A program made the position numbers and the translations under genes. The notes under the pieces were generated by a model. It did no database searches, was not told the DNA's origin, and saw only the letters and a list, made by a program, of their open reading frames with translations. From Romboutsia hominis (GTDB lineage Bacteria; Bacillota; Clostridia; Peptostreptococcales; Peptostreptococcaceae): DNA of 64,000 bases. Below are positions 38,060-45,859 of this stretch, piece after piece (the first letter of the stretch is position 1; the number at the start of each line of letters is the position of its first letter). Location of the stretch: the NCBI RefSeq assembly GCF_900002575.1, contig NZ_LN650648.1, forward strand, positions 2,209,565 through 2,273,564, given 5' to 3'.

Positions 38060-38370
38060 GATTTACCCCCTTAGGTTCATATTTTTATTTGGAATAAATA
38101 TTTTATTTATATTATTATAAAAATTTATATATCCTATAATACTATAAATATGATATAATTTAAACCTACGTAATTATTTTGTAATAGTAAATATTTTATT
38201 TTAAATATTTACTTTATACAAAATTATATATATAATTTTATATGATAACAAGACATTGTTCAATATTTGTTAAGCAAATATATATTTCTATTGCACGTTT
38301 TTAATATTTATGTTAATATAAATATGTTTTTAGTCTTTAAATAGTTATCATTTTAAGGAGGTGTACGTAA
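38060..38370. other. 311-bp divergent intergenic region between yloU and rpmB
   Basis: Very AT-rich; no gene or riboswitch-like fold found. The rpmB promoter is at 38291-38319. A promoter for yloU must lie on the minus strand but I found no convincing box pair. Confidence 0.6.
38291..38319 (+). promoter_or_regulatory. Sigma-A promoter of rpmB
   Basis: TTGCAC (38291-38296) and TAATAT (38314-38319) are separated by 17 bp, about 50 bp before the rpmB start. Confidence 0.65.
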
Positions 38371-38559
38371 ATGGCAAAGGTATGTAGCGTATGTGGTAAA
38401 GGAAAGGTTTCTGGAAACCAAGTATCACACTCAAATAGACATAACAGAAGAACATGGTCAGCTAACTTAAGAAGCGTTAGAGCTATAATAGATGGAACTC
38501 CTAAGAGAGTTAAAGTTTGTACTAGATGTTTACGTTCTGGAAAAATAGAAAGAGCTTAA
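38371..38559 (+). CDS. rpmB: 50S ribosomal protein L28
   Basis: A 62-aa large-subunit protein with GNQVSHSNRHNRRTWSANLR and the four-Cys zinc pattern CSVC at the start and CTRC near the end, so the zinc-binding (C+) form. AAGGAGGTGTACGTAA precedes the ATG. It is monocistronic, with its own promoter and terminator, as in Bacillus where rpmB sits next to spoVM. Confidence 0.97.
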   Translation: MAKVCSVCGKGKVSGNQVSHSNRHNRRTWSANLRSVRAIIDGTPKRVKVCTRCLRSGKIERA

Positions 38560-38568
38560 TTGTTCTTT

Positions 38569-38597
38569 AAAGCCTACTAATTAGTAGGCTTTTTTAT
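38569..38597 (+). terminator. Intrinsic terminator of rpmB
   Basis: AGCCTACTAATTAGTAGGCT is a perfect inverted repeat, followed by a T-run on plus. It also reads well for minus-strand transcription of spoVM. Confidence 0.92.
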
Positions 38598-38647
38598 TTC
38601 ATATGTATTTTTATAATTTCATCTAATGATTATAGTAATTACATTAA

Positions 38648-38728
38648 TTACTTTTTCTTGCTTCCCTTCATAAACTTTAATATAATTCCAGCTATCCATT
38701 TAGGCATTTTTATTGTTACCATTTTCAT
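38648..38728 (-). CDS. spoVM: Stage V sporulation protein M (26 aa)
   Basis: A 26-codon gene beginning MKMVTIKMPKWIAGIILKF and ending MKGSKKK. It matches Bacillus SpoVM (also 26 aa: MKFYTIKLPKFLGGIVRA...) in length, in the TIK-P-K opening, the amphipathic helix with the central glycine, and the basic C-terminus. SpoVM sits on the positively curved forespore membrane and anchors SpoIVA to start coat assembly. GGGGG lies eight bases before the ATG. Its position next to rpmB and before thiN is the same as in Bacillus. It is too short for most gene finders. Confidence 0.9.
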   Translation of the reverse strand: MKMVTIKMPKWIAGIILKFMKGSKKK

Positions 38729-38785
38729 TTAACATTCCCCCAATAATATTATTTATTTGGCTTACTTATAAAGCATATTCAAGTA

Positions 38786-38935
38786 TCAATAAAAAAATAG
38801 TAAAACTCCACATCCAATTAAAATAACTGCTGTAAGCAATGTCCAAATCCACCCCGGAAGCATCATAGATAAAAGTACTGCTCCTCCTGTTGACAAACAT
38901 AACATTCCCAATAACACCTTAGAGCTATTTTTCAT
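38786..38935 (-). CDS. Small membrane protein of unknown function upstream of spoVM (49 aa)
   Basis: I do not recognise this family. The 49-aa form starts MKNSSKVLLGMLCLSTGGAV and has two hydrophobic stretches (about residues 7-25 and 29-48) broken by PGW. AAGGAGGTGTTTTA before the ATG at 38935 is strong; an upstream in-frame extension has no ribosome-binding site. It lies 57 bp before spoVM on the same strand with no terminator between, so they may share a transcript. A sporulation role is only an inference from that position. Confidence 0.65.
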   Translation of the reverse strand: MKNSSKVLLGMLCLSTGGAVLLSMMLPGWIWTLLTAVILIGCGVLLFFY

Positions 38936-39048
38936 TAAAACACCTCCTTGAGTTATTTTACTATTTAAACTTATGTATATATTAAATTTATGCAAAATAG
39001 TCCATATTTAGACCTGTCCCACTTTTTATTAATAAATTTTTTCAAAAT

Positions 39049-39076
39049 AAAAAGACGTATTTCAAAATACATCTTT
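39049..39076 (-). terminator. Intrinsic terminator after the flavodoxin gene
   Basis: A 12-bp stem (AAAGACGTATTT with its partner, one G-T pair) with a 2-nt loop, overlapping the last base of the stop codon, and a T-run on minus. Confidence 0.75.
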
Positions 39077-39603
39077 TACAAAAGTTCTATCAATTTATCT
39101 ATACTTTTTTTATCACACATATCTATTTGTTTATTAAAACTATCTAAAATCAACTTATCATCTTCTGTAAGATCTCTAAAATCTTTTTTATCTATATATA
39201 CCTTTAATCCCTTCATAAGGATTTTGTCTTTTATACTTAATTCATTATAGAATATTGAACCTCTAAAATTAACTAAAGTTATATTACTTGCTATTTCATC
39301 ACTAAAATTTTTATCTATTAGATTTTTTCTTAATTCTTCAGAAATTGACTCCATACCTACAGTAAATATTATTACTCTTTTATCTTTTATATTATGAAAG
39401 TTTTTCTCTATAAAACTTATTCCATTTATTTTGCTTGCATATATTCCTCCACCATATATTATAGTGTTATATTCTTTTAAATCCTTATTTCTAATATCAC
39501 TAACTTCATATAAATCGGCATTTAGCCTCATTGCTATCCATCCAGAATATTTTTTAGTACTTCCATATTTAGATTTATATATAACCGCTACCTTATTATC
39601 CAT
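39076..39603 (-). CDS. Flavodoxin-domain protein (HemG-like)
   Basis: A 175-aa FMN-type flavodoxin. The phosphate loop is YKSKYGSTKKYSGWIA (about residues 8-23) and the next FMN loop is TIIYGGGIYASKING. It resembles menaquinone-dependent protoporphyrinogen oxidase HemG in fold, but this family is broadly an uncharacterised flavodoxin group in Clostridia and no heme genes are near. GGAGGGGTTTT precedes the ATG. It stands alone between terminators. Confidence 0.8.
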   Translation of the reverse strand: MDNKVAVIYKSKYGSTKKYSGWIAMRLNADLYEVSDIRNKDLKEYNTIIYGGGIYASKINGISFIEKNFHNIKDKRVIIFTVGMESISEELRKNLIDKNFSDEIASNITLVNFRGSIFYNELSIKDKILMKGLKVYIDKKDFRDLTEDDKLILDSFNKQIDMCDKKSIDKLIELL

Positions 39604-39741
39604 AAAACCCCTCCAAAATTATAATTATTACTATATTTGACTTATGTGTTTTATAATCCTTTTATACAATTTAAATATTTTAAGTTTATATAGATTTATA
39701 TTTTTTAGCTCATAAATAATATTAATTTAGTATTATTACAC

Positions 39742-39767
39742 AAAAAAGATGACTTTCGTCATCTTTT
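39742..39767 (-). terminator. Intrinsic terminator at the end of thiN
   Basis: Perfect 10-bp stem AAAAGATGAC/GTCATCTTTT around a 4-nt loop with a T-run on minus. It overlaps the first two bases of the thiN stop codon. Confidence 0.88.
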
Positions 39768-40410
39768 ATATATTTCTAATAGCAATTAAACTACCTTCAT
39801 TTACTTTTACTCTACATTTATTTTCTAACATTACATTAGATATTCCTAATGGCAAATAAAACTTCATATCATATTCCTCTAAGGGATATTCAAAATTAGT
39901 AAGGGTAACTCCTTTTGCATCACCACTTAAAGGTATTACTGATACAGTATCTCCTATATTTCCTTTAATTTCTATTTCTTCATTTATAGCTATCTGTATT
40001 ATCTCTTTTTCACTTATTATAGTAGGTATCATTCCTATACTTTTTACAAAGTACAATAAGTTTATATTTGCAATAGTATGATCTATTCTTCCTCCCAAAG
40101 CAAAATAAAAATCAATTTCCTTTACTTTAAGATTTTTAGCTAGATAAATACACAACTCCGTATCTGTTTCATTTTTTTTCGAAGGAAACCTTTCAAACTT
40201 TACATTTAGGTTCTTATAATAATTGACTATACTACTATCTACAGAATCTAAATCCCCTATTATATAATCTGGAACTATATCCATGTTGTAGATATGATTT
40301 GCTCCTCCATCTGCACATATTATATAGTCGTACTTATTTTTGGCTAATATTTCTTTAATATTATTGTAGTTCTCTGATTTTCCATTTAGTATAATGCAAG
40401 CTTTTTTCAA
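39766..40410 (-). CDS. thiN: Thiamine pyrophosphokinase
   Basis: Makes thiamine diphosphate from thiamine and ATP. The protein is 214 aa: N-terminal catalytic domain with CADGGANHIYN and PDYIIGDLDSVD, then GGRIDHTIANINLL, and a C-terminal B1-binding strand domain with VSVIPLSGDAKGVTLTNFEY. Start is TTG with ATAGGTATAAAAA upstream. It follows rpe by 9 nt in the rsgA-rpe-thiN order seen in Bacillus. Confidence 0.95.
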   Translation of the reverse strand: MKKACIILNGKSENYNNIKEILAKNKYDYIICADGGANHIYNMDIVPDYIIGDLDSVDSSIVNYYKNLNVKFERFPSKKNETDTELCIYLAKNLKVKEIDFYFALGGRIDHTIANINLLYFVKSIGMIPTIISEKEIIQIAINEEIEIKGNIGDTVSVIPLSGDAKGVTLTNFEYPLEEYDMKFYLPLGISNVMLENKCRVKVNEGSLIAIRNI

Positions 40411-40419
40411 TTTTTATAC

Positions 40420-41076
40420 CTATAAACTAGCATTTTCTCTAAATAAATTTACTGTTTTTACTATATCATCACTATTAAATATTGCAGAACCCGCAACTAT
40501 TATATTAGCCCCAGCCTTAACAACTTTATCTACATTGGTAGGCTTTATTCCTCCATCAACTTGTATGTCTATATTTAAATTTCTATCATCTATTAGTTTT
40601 TTTAATTCTTCTATTTTAGGTATCATACCCTCTATAAATGATTGCCCACCAAATCCTGGATTGACAGTCATTATAAGTACCATATCTACATCTTCTATTA
40701 CATGTTTTATAGTTTCTATTGGTGTTGCTGGGTTTAGTGCAACTCCAGCTTTTACATTGTACGATTTTATATTTTGTATAGTTCTGTGTAAGTGTTTACA
40801 TGCTTCTTGATGAACAACTATTAAATCACAACCTGCATCTACAAAATCCTTTATATAATTATCTGGATTTTCTATCATTAGATGTGCATCAAATACCATA
40901 TTTACATCTTTTCTAAGGGACTTAACAAGACCTGGCCCTAAAGTTATATTTGGAACAAAATGTCCATCCATAACATCGATATGAAGGTATTCACATCCTG
41001 CACTTTCTACTTTTTTTACATCTTCTAATAGTCTTGCAAAATCTGCTGATAATATTGACGGTGCTAATTTAATCAT
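40420..41076 (-). CDS. rpe: Ribulose-phosphate 3-epimerase
   Basis: Interconverts ribulose 5-phosphate and xylulose 5-phosphate in the pentose phosphate pathway. The protein is 218 aa, a TIM barrel. Motifs are APSILSADFARL, HIDVMDGHFVPNITLGP, MTVNPGFGGQSFIE and QVDGGIKPTNVDKV, containing the His-Asp metal ligands. GAGGAGATATTAAA precedes the ATG. It starts right after rsgA ends (1 nt gap). Confidence 0.97.
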   Translation of the reverse strand: MIKLAPSILSADFARLLEDVKKVESAGCEYLHIDVMDGHFVPNITLGPGLVKSLRKDVNMVFDAHLMIENPDNYIKDFVDAGCDLIVVHQEACKHLHRTIQNIKSYNVKAGVALNPATPIETIKHVIEDVDMVLIMTVNPGFGGQSFIEGMIPKIEELKKLIDDRNLNIDIQVDGGIKPTNVDKVVKAGANIIVAGSAIFNSDDIVKTVNLFRENASL

Positions 41077-41077
41077 T

Positions 41078-41962
41078 TTAATATCTCCTCTTCCCTTGTC
41101 TTATTTCATTTAATAATTGTATATAGCTATCATATCTTTTTTTAGATATTTTTCCTTCACTAACAGCTTCTTTAACTGCACAACTTGGTTCATTTTCATG
41201 TATACATCTAAAACCAAATCTACAGTCATCAAACTCATCAAATTCTATAAAATATTCTTTAAGTTCACTTTCTTCTATATCATCAAGAGTTAGAGAACTA
41301 AATCCAGGTGTATCTGCTACCATTCCTCCACACTCTAGTTTTAAAAGTTCTGCATGTCTTGTTGTATGCTTACCTCTTTTTATTTTATCACTTACTTCAC
41401 CAGTTTGTAACTCAAAGTTTTTATCTATTTCATTTAATAGACTTGACTTACCTACCCCAGATGGACCTGCGAATACTACTACATTTCCATTTAATTCTTC
41501 TTTTATCTTATCTATATTTAATTTAGTTTTATTGCTAACTGGTATTACTTTATATCCACTTATTTCATATATATTTTTTAGCTCTTCTACTAAATCTCCA
41601 TCTTCATCTAAATCTACTTTAGTTAAAACTATGACTATATCTAGGTTTTCCTTTTCAGCCAATACTATAAATCTATCTAATAACGATAAATTAGGCTTAG
41701 GATTTTTTATAGCAAATACTATAAGTGCTTTGTCTACGTTTGCTATAGGTGGTCTTATAAGTTCTGTATCTCTTTTGTCTATTTCCTCTATTACACCCTT
41801 TTTATCCTCTTCATCTACTATATTTATTTTTACTCTATCCCCAACTAAAGGTGTTATCTTTTGCTTTCTAAATATTCCTCTAGCTTTACATTCATATATC
41901 CCATTTTCAGTGTCTATGTAATAAAATCCCCCTATTCCTTTTACAATTTTTCCATCTAACAT
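41078..41962 (-). CDS. rsgA: Ribosome small-subunit-dependent GTPase RsgA
   Basis: Circularly permuted GTPase in 30S maturation. The protein is 294 aa: N-terminal OB-fold (about 1-65), then the GTPase with switched motif order: LTKVDLD (G4), FAGPSGVGKSSLLNEI (G1) and DTPGFSSL (G3). The C-terminal zinc finger is CRFGFRCIHENEPSC. GGAGGAAATAG precedes the ATG. It begins the rsgA-rpe-thiN unit downstream of a terminator of prkC. Confidence 0.96.
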   Translation of the reverse strand: MLDGKIVKGIGGFYYIDTENGIYECKARGIFRKQKITPLVGDRVKINIVDEEDKKGVIEEIDKRDTELIRPPIANVDKALIVFAIKNPKPNLSLLDRFIVLAEKENLDIVIVLTKVDLDEDGDLVEELKNIYEISGYKVIPVSNKTKLNIDKIKEELNGNVVVFAGPSGVGKSSLLNEIDKNFELQTGEVSDKIKRGKHTTRHAELLKLECGGMVADTPGFSSLTLDDIEESELKEYFIEFDEFDDCRFGFRCIHENEPSCAVKEAVSEGKISKKRYDSYIQLLNEIRQGKRRY

Positions 41963-42087
41963 CTATTTCCTCCTCTAATTTTTCTAGCATAATTATTCTT
42001 TCCTATTTTTATATAATATCATAATAAGTTAACAATTAACCTATATTTATTTTTTATTACTTAAAATATCATTAATATTTATTAAAA

Positions 42088-42119
42088 TAAAAGCCCAACT
42101 TATTAAGTTGGACTTTTTT
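42088..42119 (-). terminator. Intrinsic terminator after prkC
   Basis: Strong stem CCAACTTA/TAAGTTGG extended by AAAAGT pairs, plus a T-run on the minus strand. It ends the prpC-prkC transcript before rsgA. Confidence 0.85.
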
Positions 42120-42130
42120 GTTTAACTAAT

Positions 42131-44038
42131 TTATTCTTGTGATTGTGTAGTATTTCCACTTCCTTCAGTACCAGTGTTATTTCCTCCACCTTGAGAAGGA
42201 TTACTTCCTCCATTGTTTGAATTTTCTCCACTAGGTGAATTTCCACCTGTGTTTCCTCCAGTATTACCACCAGCATTATCCCCTGGTTTTTCTGGAGTAG
42301 TATTACCTGATTCCCCTGAGTTACCTTGACTATTTCCAGAATTATTTGAACCATTACCTGTCTCTGGTTTAGTGTTTTGATTTTCGTCTGGTGTAACTAC
42401 TGGAGGAGTTTGTGTATTATCACTTTCCTCTTTTTTATTTTCTTCAGGTGGTGCTACTGGCTTAGGTCCCTTACTTACCACTACATCAACTGCTTCTCCA
42501 TTCCCTGAAATAGATGTACCTGATTGAGGTGTCTGTCTAATTATATTTCCTTCTTTAAAGCTTTCGCTAAACTCTTGCTTAACATTGCCTAAAACTAAAT
42601 TATTTTCTCTTAGTACACTCTCTGCTTCTATTAAGCTAAGTCCAACTACATTTGGAACCTGAGCTTGTTTTTTACCTTTACTTAAAACGATAGTTACAGA
42701 ATCTCCTTCTTTTACTTGTTTTCCAGCTTCCGGCATTTGAGATATTACATGGTTAGCTTCTACATTTGTATCATATTCTTCTTTTATTGTTACATTTAAG
42801 CCTAAATCATCTAGCTTTCTTTGAGCTTCATCTAAGCTCATATTTTTAACATCAGGAGTAATCACTGTCTCCACTCCTGTTTGATTGCTATTTGATCCTA
42901 ATAAATATTTGCCTGCTAGATAAACTTGAGCACCTAATATTATTATCAATATTACTGCTGCAACTACAAGTATTTTTTTCATTAAAGGGCTATCTTCTTT
43001 TACTTCTTTTTTTCTTCTATTTGAATTCTTAGATTTCTTTTTTTCATTTCTGTTTTGCTTAGGGTCTTCATACTCGTCTTCGTCTTCATAATCATCATAT
43101 TCATCATCATATGCTTCTTCTTGATTATCATCAACATTAACCATAGAGTTTCTTAATTCCCTATCTTCTATCTTTTGAGTAGCATAGTTATCATATTCTT
43201 TTATAAAATCTAAATCTATATTCTTTTCTATGTACTCAATATCTTCTATCAATTCTTCTGCACTTTGATACCTATCAGCACTAGATTTTTCTGTTAGCTT
43301 TTTTATAATAGTTCTTACACTTTGAGGAATTCTAACTTTCTCCTCTTGAGTGAAATCTAAATTATCATTTATATGCTGAAGTGCTATTGATATAGGACTA
43401 TCTCCCCTAAATGGTACCTTACCTATTAACATTTCATATAATACTATTCCTAAAGAATAAAGATCTGCATTACTAGTTACAAATTTACCTTTAGCTTGTT
43501 CTGGTGAAAAATAATGTACAGAACCTATTATACTTCCAATGTTTGTCATAGTAGAATTAGATACAGCCTTAGCTATACCAAAGTCTGCTACTTTAACTAT
43601 TCTGCCTTCATTTGATATAAGTATATTGTGAGGTTTTATATCTCTATGAATAATACCTTTTCTATGTGCTGCACTAAGAGCCATAGCTATTTGTTTAGTT
43701 ATATCAAGTGCAGTATATTCATCTAAAACACCTTCATTTTTTATTATTTCTTTTAAATTTTGCCCATCTATAAATTCCATTACTATGTAATGAACTTTTC
43801 CATCTTCTCCTACATCATATACATTTACTATATTAGGGTGCGATAAACTAGCTACAGCTTCTGCTTCTCTTTTAAATTTTCCTAAGAACTCCTCATCATC
43901 AACAAATTCAGGTCTTAAAACTTTTACAGCTACAGTTCTGTTTAAAAGTCTATCTTTAGCTTCATATACAAAAGCCATTCCTCCATCGCCAATTTTTCTA
44001 ATAATTTCATATCTATTACCTAAAACAGTCTCTCCCAC
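42131..44038 (-). CDS. prkC: Serine/threonine protein kinase with PASTA repeats
   Basis: Membrane Hanks-type kinase that senses cell-wall fragments. The protein is 635 aa. The kinase domain (about 10-275) has GDGGMAFVYEA, K39, HRDIKPHN (D133) and DFG (152-154). A membrane helix follows (about 355-375), then two PASTA repeats (about 385-520). A long low-complexity tail, rich in Gly, Asn, Ser and Pro, fills the last 105 residues. The start is GTG, GGATGGTGATAAA upstream. The prpC phosphatase gene is directly upstream, the standard kinase-phosphatase pair. The tail is not needed for identification and is unusual. Confidence 0.96.
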   Translation of the reverse strand: MGETVLGNRYEIIRKIGDGGMAFVYEAKDRLLNRTVAVKVLRPEFVDDEEFLGKFKREAEAVASLSHPNIVNVYDVGEDGKVHYIVMEFIDGQNLKEIIKNEGVLDEYTALDITKQIAMALSAAHRKGIIHRDIKPHNILISNEGRIVKVADFGIAKAVSNSTMTNIGSIIGSVHYFSPEQAKGKFVTSNADLYSLGIVLYEMLIGKVPFRGDSPISIALQHINDNLDFTQEEKVRIPQSVRTIIKKLTEKSSADRYQSAEELIEDIEYIEKNIDLDFIKEYDNYATQKIEDRELRNSMVNVDDNQEEAYDDEYDDYEDEDEYEDPKQNRNEKKKSKNSNRRKKEVKEDSPLMKKILVVAAVILIIILGAQVYLAGKYLLGSNSNQTGVETVITPDVKNMSLDEAQRKLDDLGLNVTIKEEYDTNVEANHVISQMPEAGKQVKEGDSVTIVLSKGKKQAQVPNVVGLSLIEAESVLRENNLVLGNVKQEFSESFKEGNIIRQTPQSGTSISGNGEAVDVVVSKGPKPVAPPEENKKEESDNTQTPPVVTPDENQNTKPETGNGSNNSGNSQGNSGESGNTTPEKPGDNAGGNTGGNTGGNSPSGENSNNGGSNPSQGGGNNTGTEGSGNTTQSQE

Positions 44039-44050
44039 TTTATCACCATC

Positions 44051-44800
44051 CTATTTATCCTCTATTACTATAACAGATATATTGTCCCTTCCAGACATGC
44101 TGTTTGCTTTATTTATTAAATCATCACTTATCTCTTTGACTTCAATGTCTTTCATCATAATCTCTTCAATACTTTCATTATCAACAAATCCTGTTAAACC
44201 ATCACTACATAAAAGAATTTTATCTCCTCTATCTATTTCATGCTTAAATATATCGACAATAACTATTTCTTCACTTCCCATAGCTCTTGTTATATGATTT
44301 CTTCTAGGATGATTTTTAGCTTCTTCCTCTGTTATGATGTTTGCCTTTATTAGCTCTTCAACTACAGAATGATCCATTGTAACTTTTTTAAATTCATTTT
44401 TACTTAATAAATAACATCTACTATCTCCAACATTAGCTACATATAACTTATTTTTATATAGTATAGCCGTTGTTAAAGTAGTCCCCATGCCTGAATATTC
44501 TTCACCACTTATAGACTTTTTATATATTATGGAGTTCACTTCATTATAAGCTTGTTTTATTATATCATCTATATAGTCTATTTTGATGTTATTATTTTGT
44601 AATAAGTTTTCCTTTAAGAAAAACATTATATTATCTACTGCTAGCTTACTTGCAACTTCTCCTTTTTTATGTCCACCCATTCCATCTGCTAGGGCAAATA
44701 TGCCTATATCAGCAGAATCCGTTTTTATAATTTCACCCATACAATAATCTTCGTTATTTTTCCTAACTAGGCCTATGTCTGAGTCACAACTATAAATCAT
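44051..44800 (-). CDS. prpC: PP2C-family protein serine/threonine phosphatase
   Basis: Reverses PrkC phosphorylation. The protein is 249 aa. It starts MIYSCDSDIGLVRKNNEDYC, with metal-binding ALADGMGGHKKGEVASKLA, ANVGDSRCYLL, and RGDKILLCSDGLTGFVDNE and SGRDNISVIVIE near the end. GGGGGGAAGTCTA precedes the ATG. It is 12 nt before prkC and 18 nt after rlmN; the order matches Bacillus. Confidence 0.96.
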   Translation of the reverse strand: MIYSCDSDIGLVRKNNEDYCMGEIIKTDSADIGIFALADGMGGHKKGEVASKLAVDNIMFFLKENLLQNNNIKIDYIDDIIKQAYNEVNSIIYKKSISGEEYSGMGTTLTTAILYKNKLYVANVGDSRCYLLSKNEFKKVTMDHSVVEELIKANIITEEEAKNHPRRNHITRAMGSEEIVIVDIFKHEIDRGDKILLCSDGLTGFVDNESIEEIMMKDIEVKEISDDLINKANSMSGRDNISVIVIEDK

Positions 44801-44818
44801 TAGACTTCCCCCCTAAAG

Positions 44819-45850
44819 CTACTTATGCTTTCTTCTTAATTGTCCACAAGCTCCACCAATATCAGAGCCCATAGATATTCTAACTGTAGCTGGTATATTA
44901 TTTTTTTCTAATATATCTTTAAACTTGTATATATGAGACTTATCTGGACGTTTAAAGTCTCTTTCTTCTACATTGTTTATAGGTATTAAGTTAACATGAC
45001 ATAACATGCCCTTTAGTAACTTTATTAGTTCATTTGCTTCATTTGGCGAATCATTTACACCTTTTATAAGAGAGTACTCTAGGGTAACCCTTCTATTTGT
45101 CTTTTTTATATAATACTTGCAAGCATCTAGTATCTCCTTTATAGGATATGCATTTGCTATTGGCATAATTTCTTTTCTTTTTTCATCATATGGAGAGTGA
45201 AGTGATAAAGCAAGGTTTATAGGTATCTCTAAATCTGCAAGTTCTCTCATTTTTGGTGCTATACCACAAGTTGATAAAGTTATATGTCTATAACCTATAT
45301 TTAAACCATTTTTATCATTTACTATTTCTAAAAACTTCTTAGTATTTTCAAAGTTATCTAGTGGTTCACCACTTCCCATTAAAACAAGATTTGATACTCT
45401 TTTACCTGTATCTTCTTGTATTTTTAGTATTTGATCTAAGATTTCCCAAGGCTCTAAATTTCTTAAAAGCCCATCTATAGTAGATGCACAAAACTTACAT
45501 CCCATTCTACATCCTACTTGATTTGATATACAAACTGTAACTCTATCATCGTAATCCATCATTACAGTTTCTATTATATTACCATCGTTTAATAAAAATA
45601 AATACTTTTTAGTTTTATCAATCTTTGATTCTAATTTCAATTCGATTTCTATATTTCCTATATAGGATACTTCAGCTAATTTTTCTCTTAAACTTTTTGG
45701 AATATTATTCATATCATCAAAAGTCTTAGCACCCTTGTATATCCAAGAGTAAACTTGACTTCCTCTAAAAGCTTTTTCTCCTATAGTTTTCATAAACTCT
45801 TTTAGCTCTTCTTCTGTAAAGTTTTTTAATGCAACTTTATCTTGATTCAT
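44819..45850 (-). CDS. rlmN: Radical-SAM 23S rRNA (adenine(2503)-C2) methyltransferase
   Basis: Methylates A2503 of 23S rRNA (and A37 in some tRNAs). The protein is 343 aa. The radical-SAM cluster motif is CRMGCKFCAS, and the C-terminal catalytic Cys is in MGSDIGGACGQL. ISLALS-like LALSLHSPYDEKRKEIMPI and HITLSTCGIAPKMRELA are present. A weak GTAGTGATAAA precedes the ATG. RlmN in this position is from the ylo gene order. Confidence 0.97.
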   Translation of the reverse strand: MNQDKVALKNFTEEELKEFMKTIGEKAFRGSQVYSWIYKGAKTFDDMNNIPKSLREKLAEVSYIGNIEIELKLESKIDKTKKYLFLLNDGNIIETVMMDYDDRVTVCISNQVGCRMGCKFCASTIDGLLRNLEPWEILDQILKIQEDTGKRVSNLVLMGSGEPLDNFENTKKFLEIVNDKNGLNIGYRHITLSTCGIAPKMRELADLEIPINLALSLHSPYDEKRKEIMPIANAYPIKEILDACKYYIKKTNRRVTLEYSLIKGVNDSPNEANELIKLLKGMLCHVNLIPINNVEERDFKRPDKSHIYKFKDILEKNNIPATVRISMGSDIGGACGQLRRKHK

Positions 45851-45859
45851 ATTTTATCA

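Noticed and set aside
38936-39000. Sigma-E promoter before the 49-aa membrane protein
   Set aside because: GCATAAAT and CATAAGTT occur but with a 10-nt spacer, too short for sigma-E.
40394-40810. 138-codon plus-strand frame over rpe
   Set aside because: Antisense to rpe with no ribosome-binding site and no domain.
42103-42354. 83-codon minus-strand frame over the prkC tail
   Set aside because: It is a frame shift of the repetitive Gly/Asn-rich tail coding; composition follows the repeat and there is no start signal.
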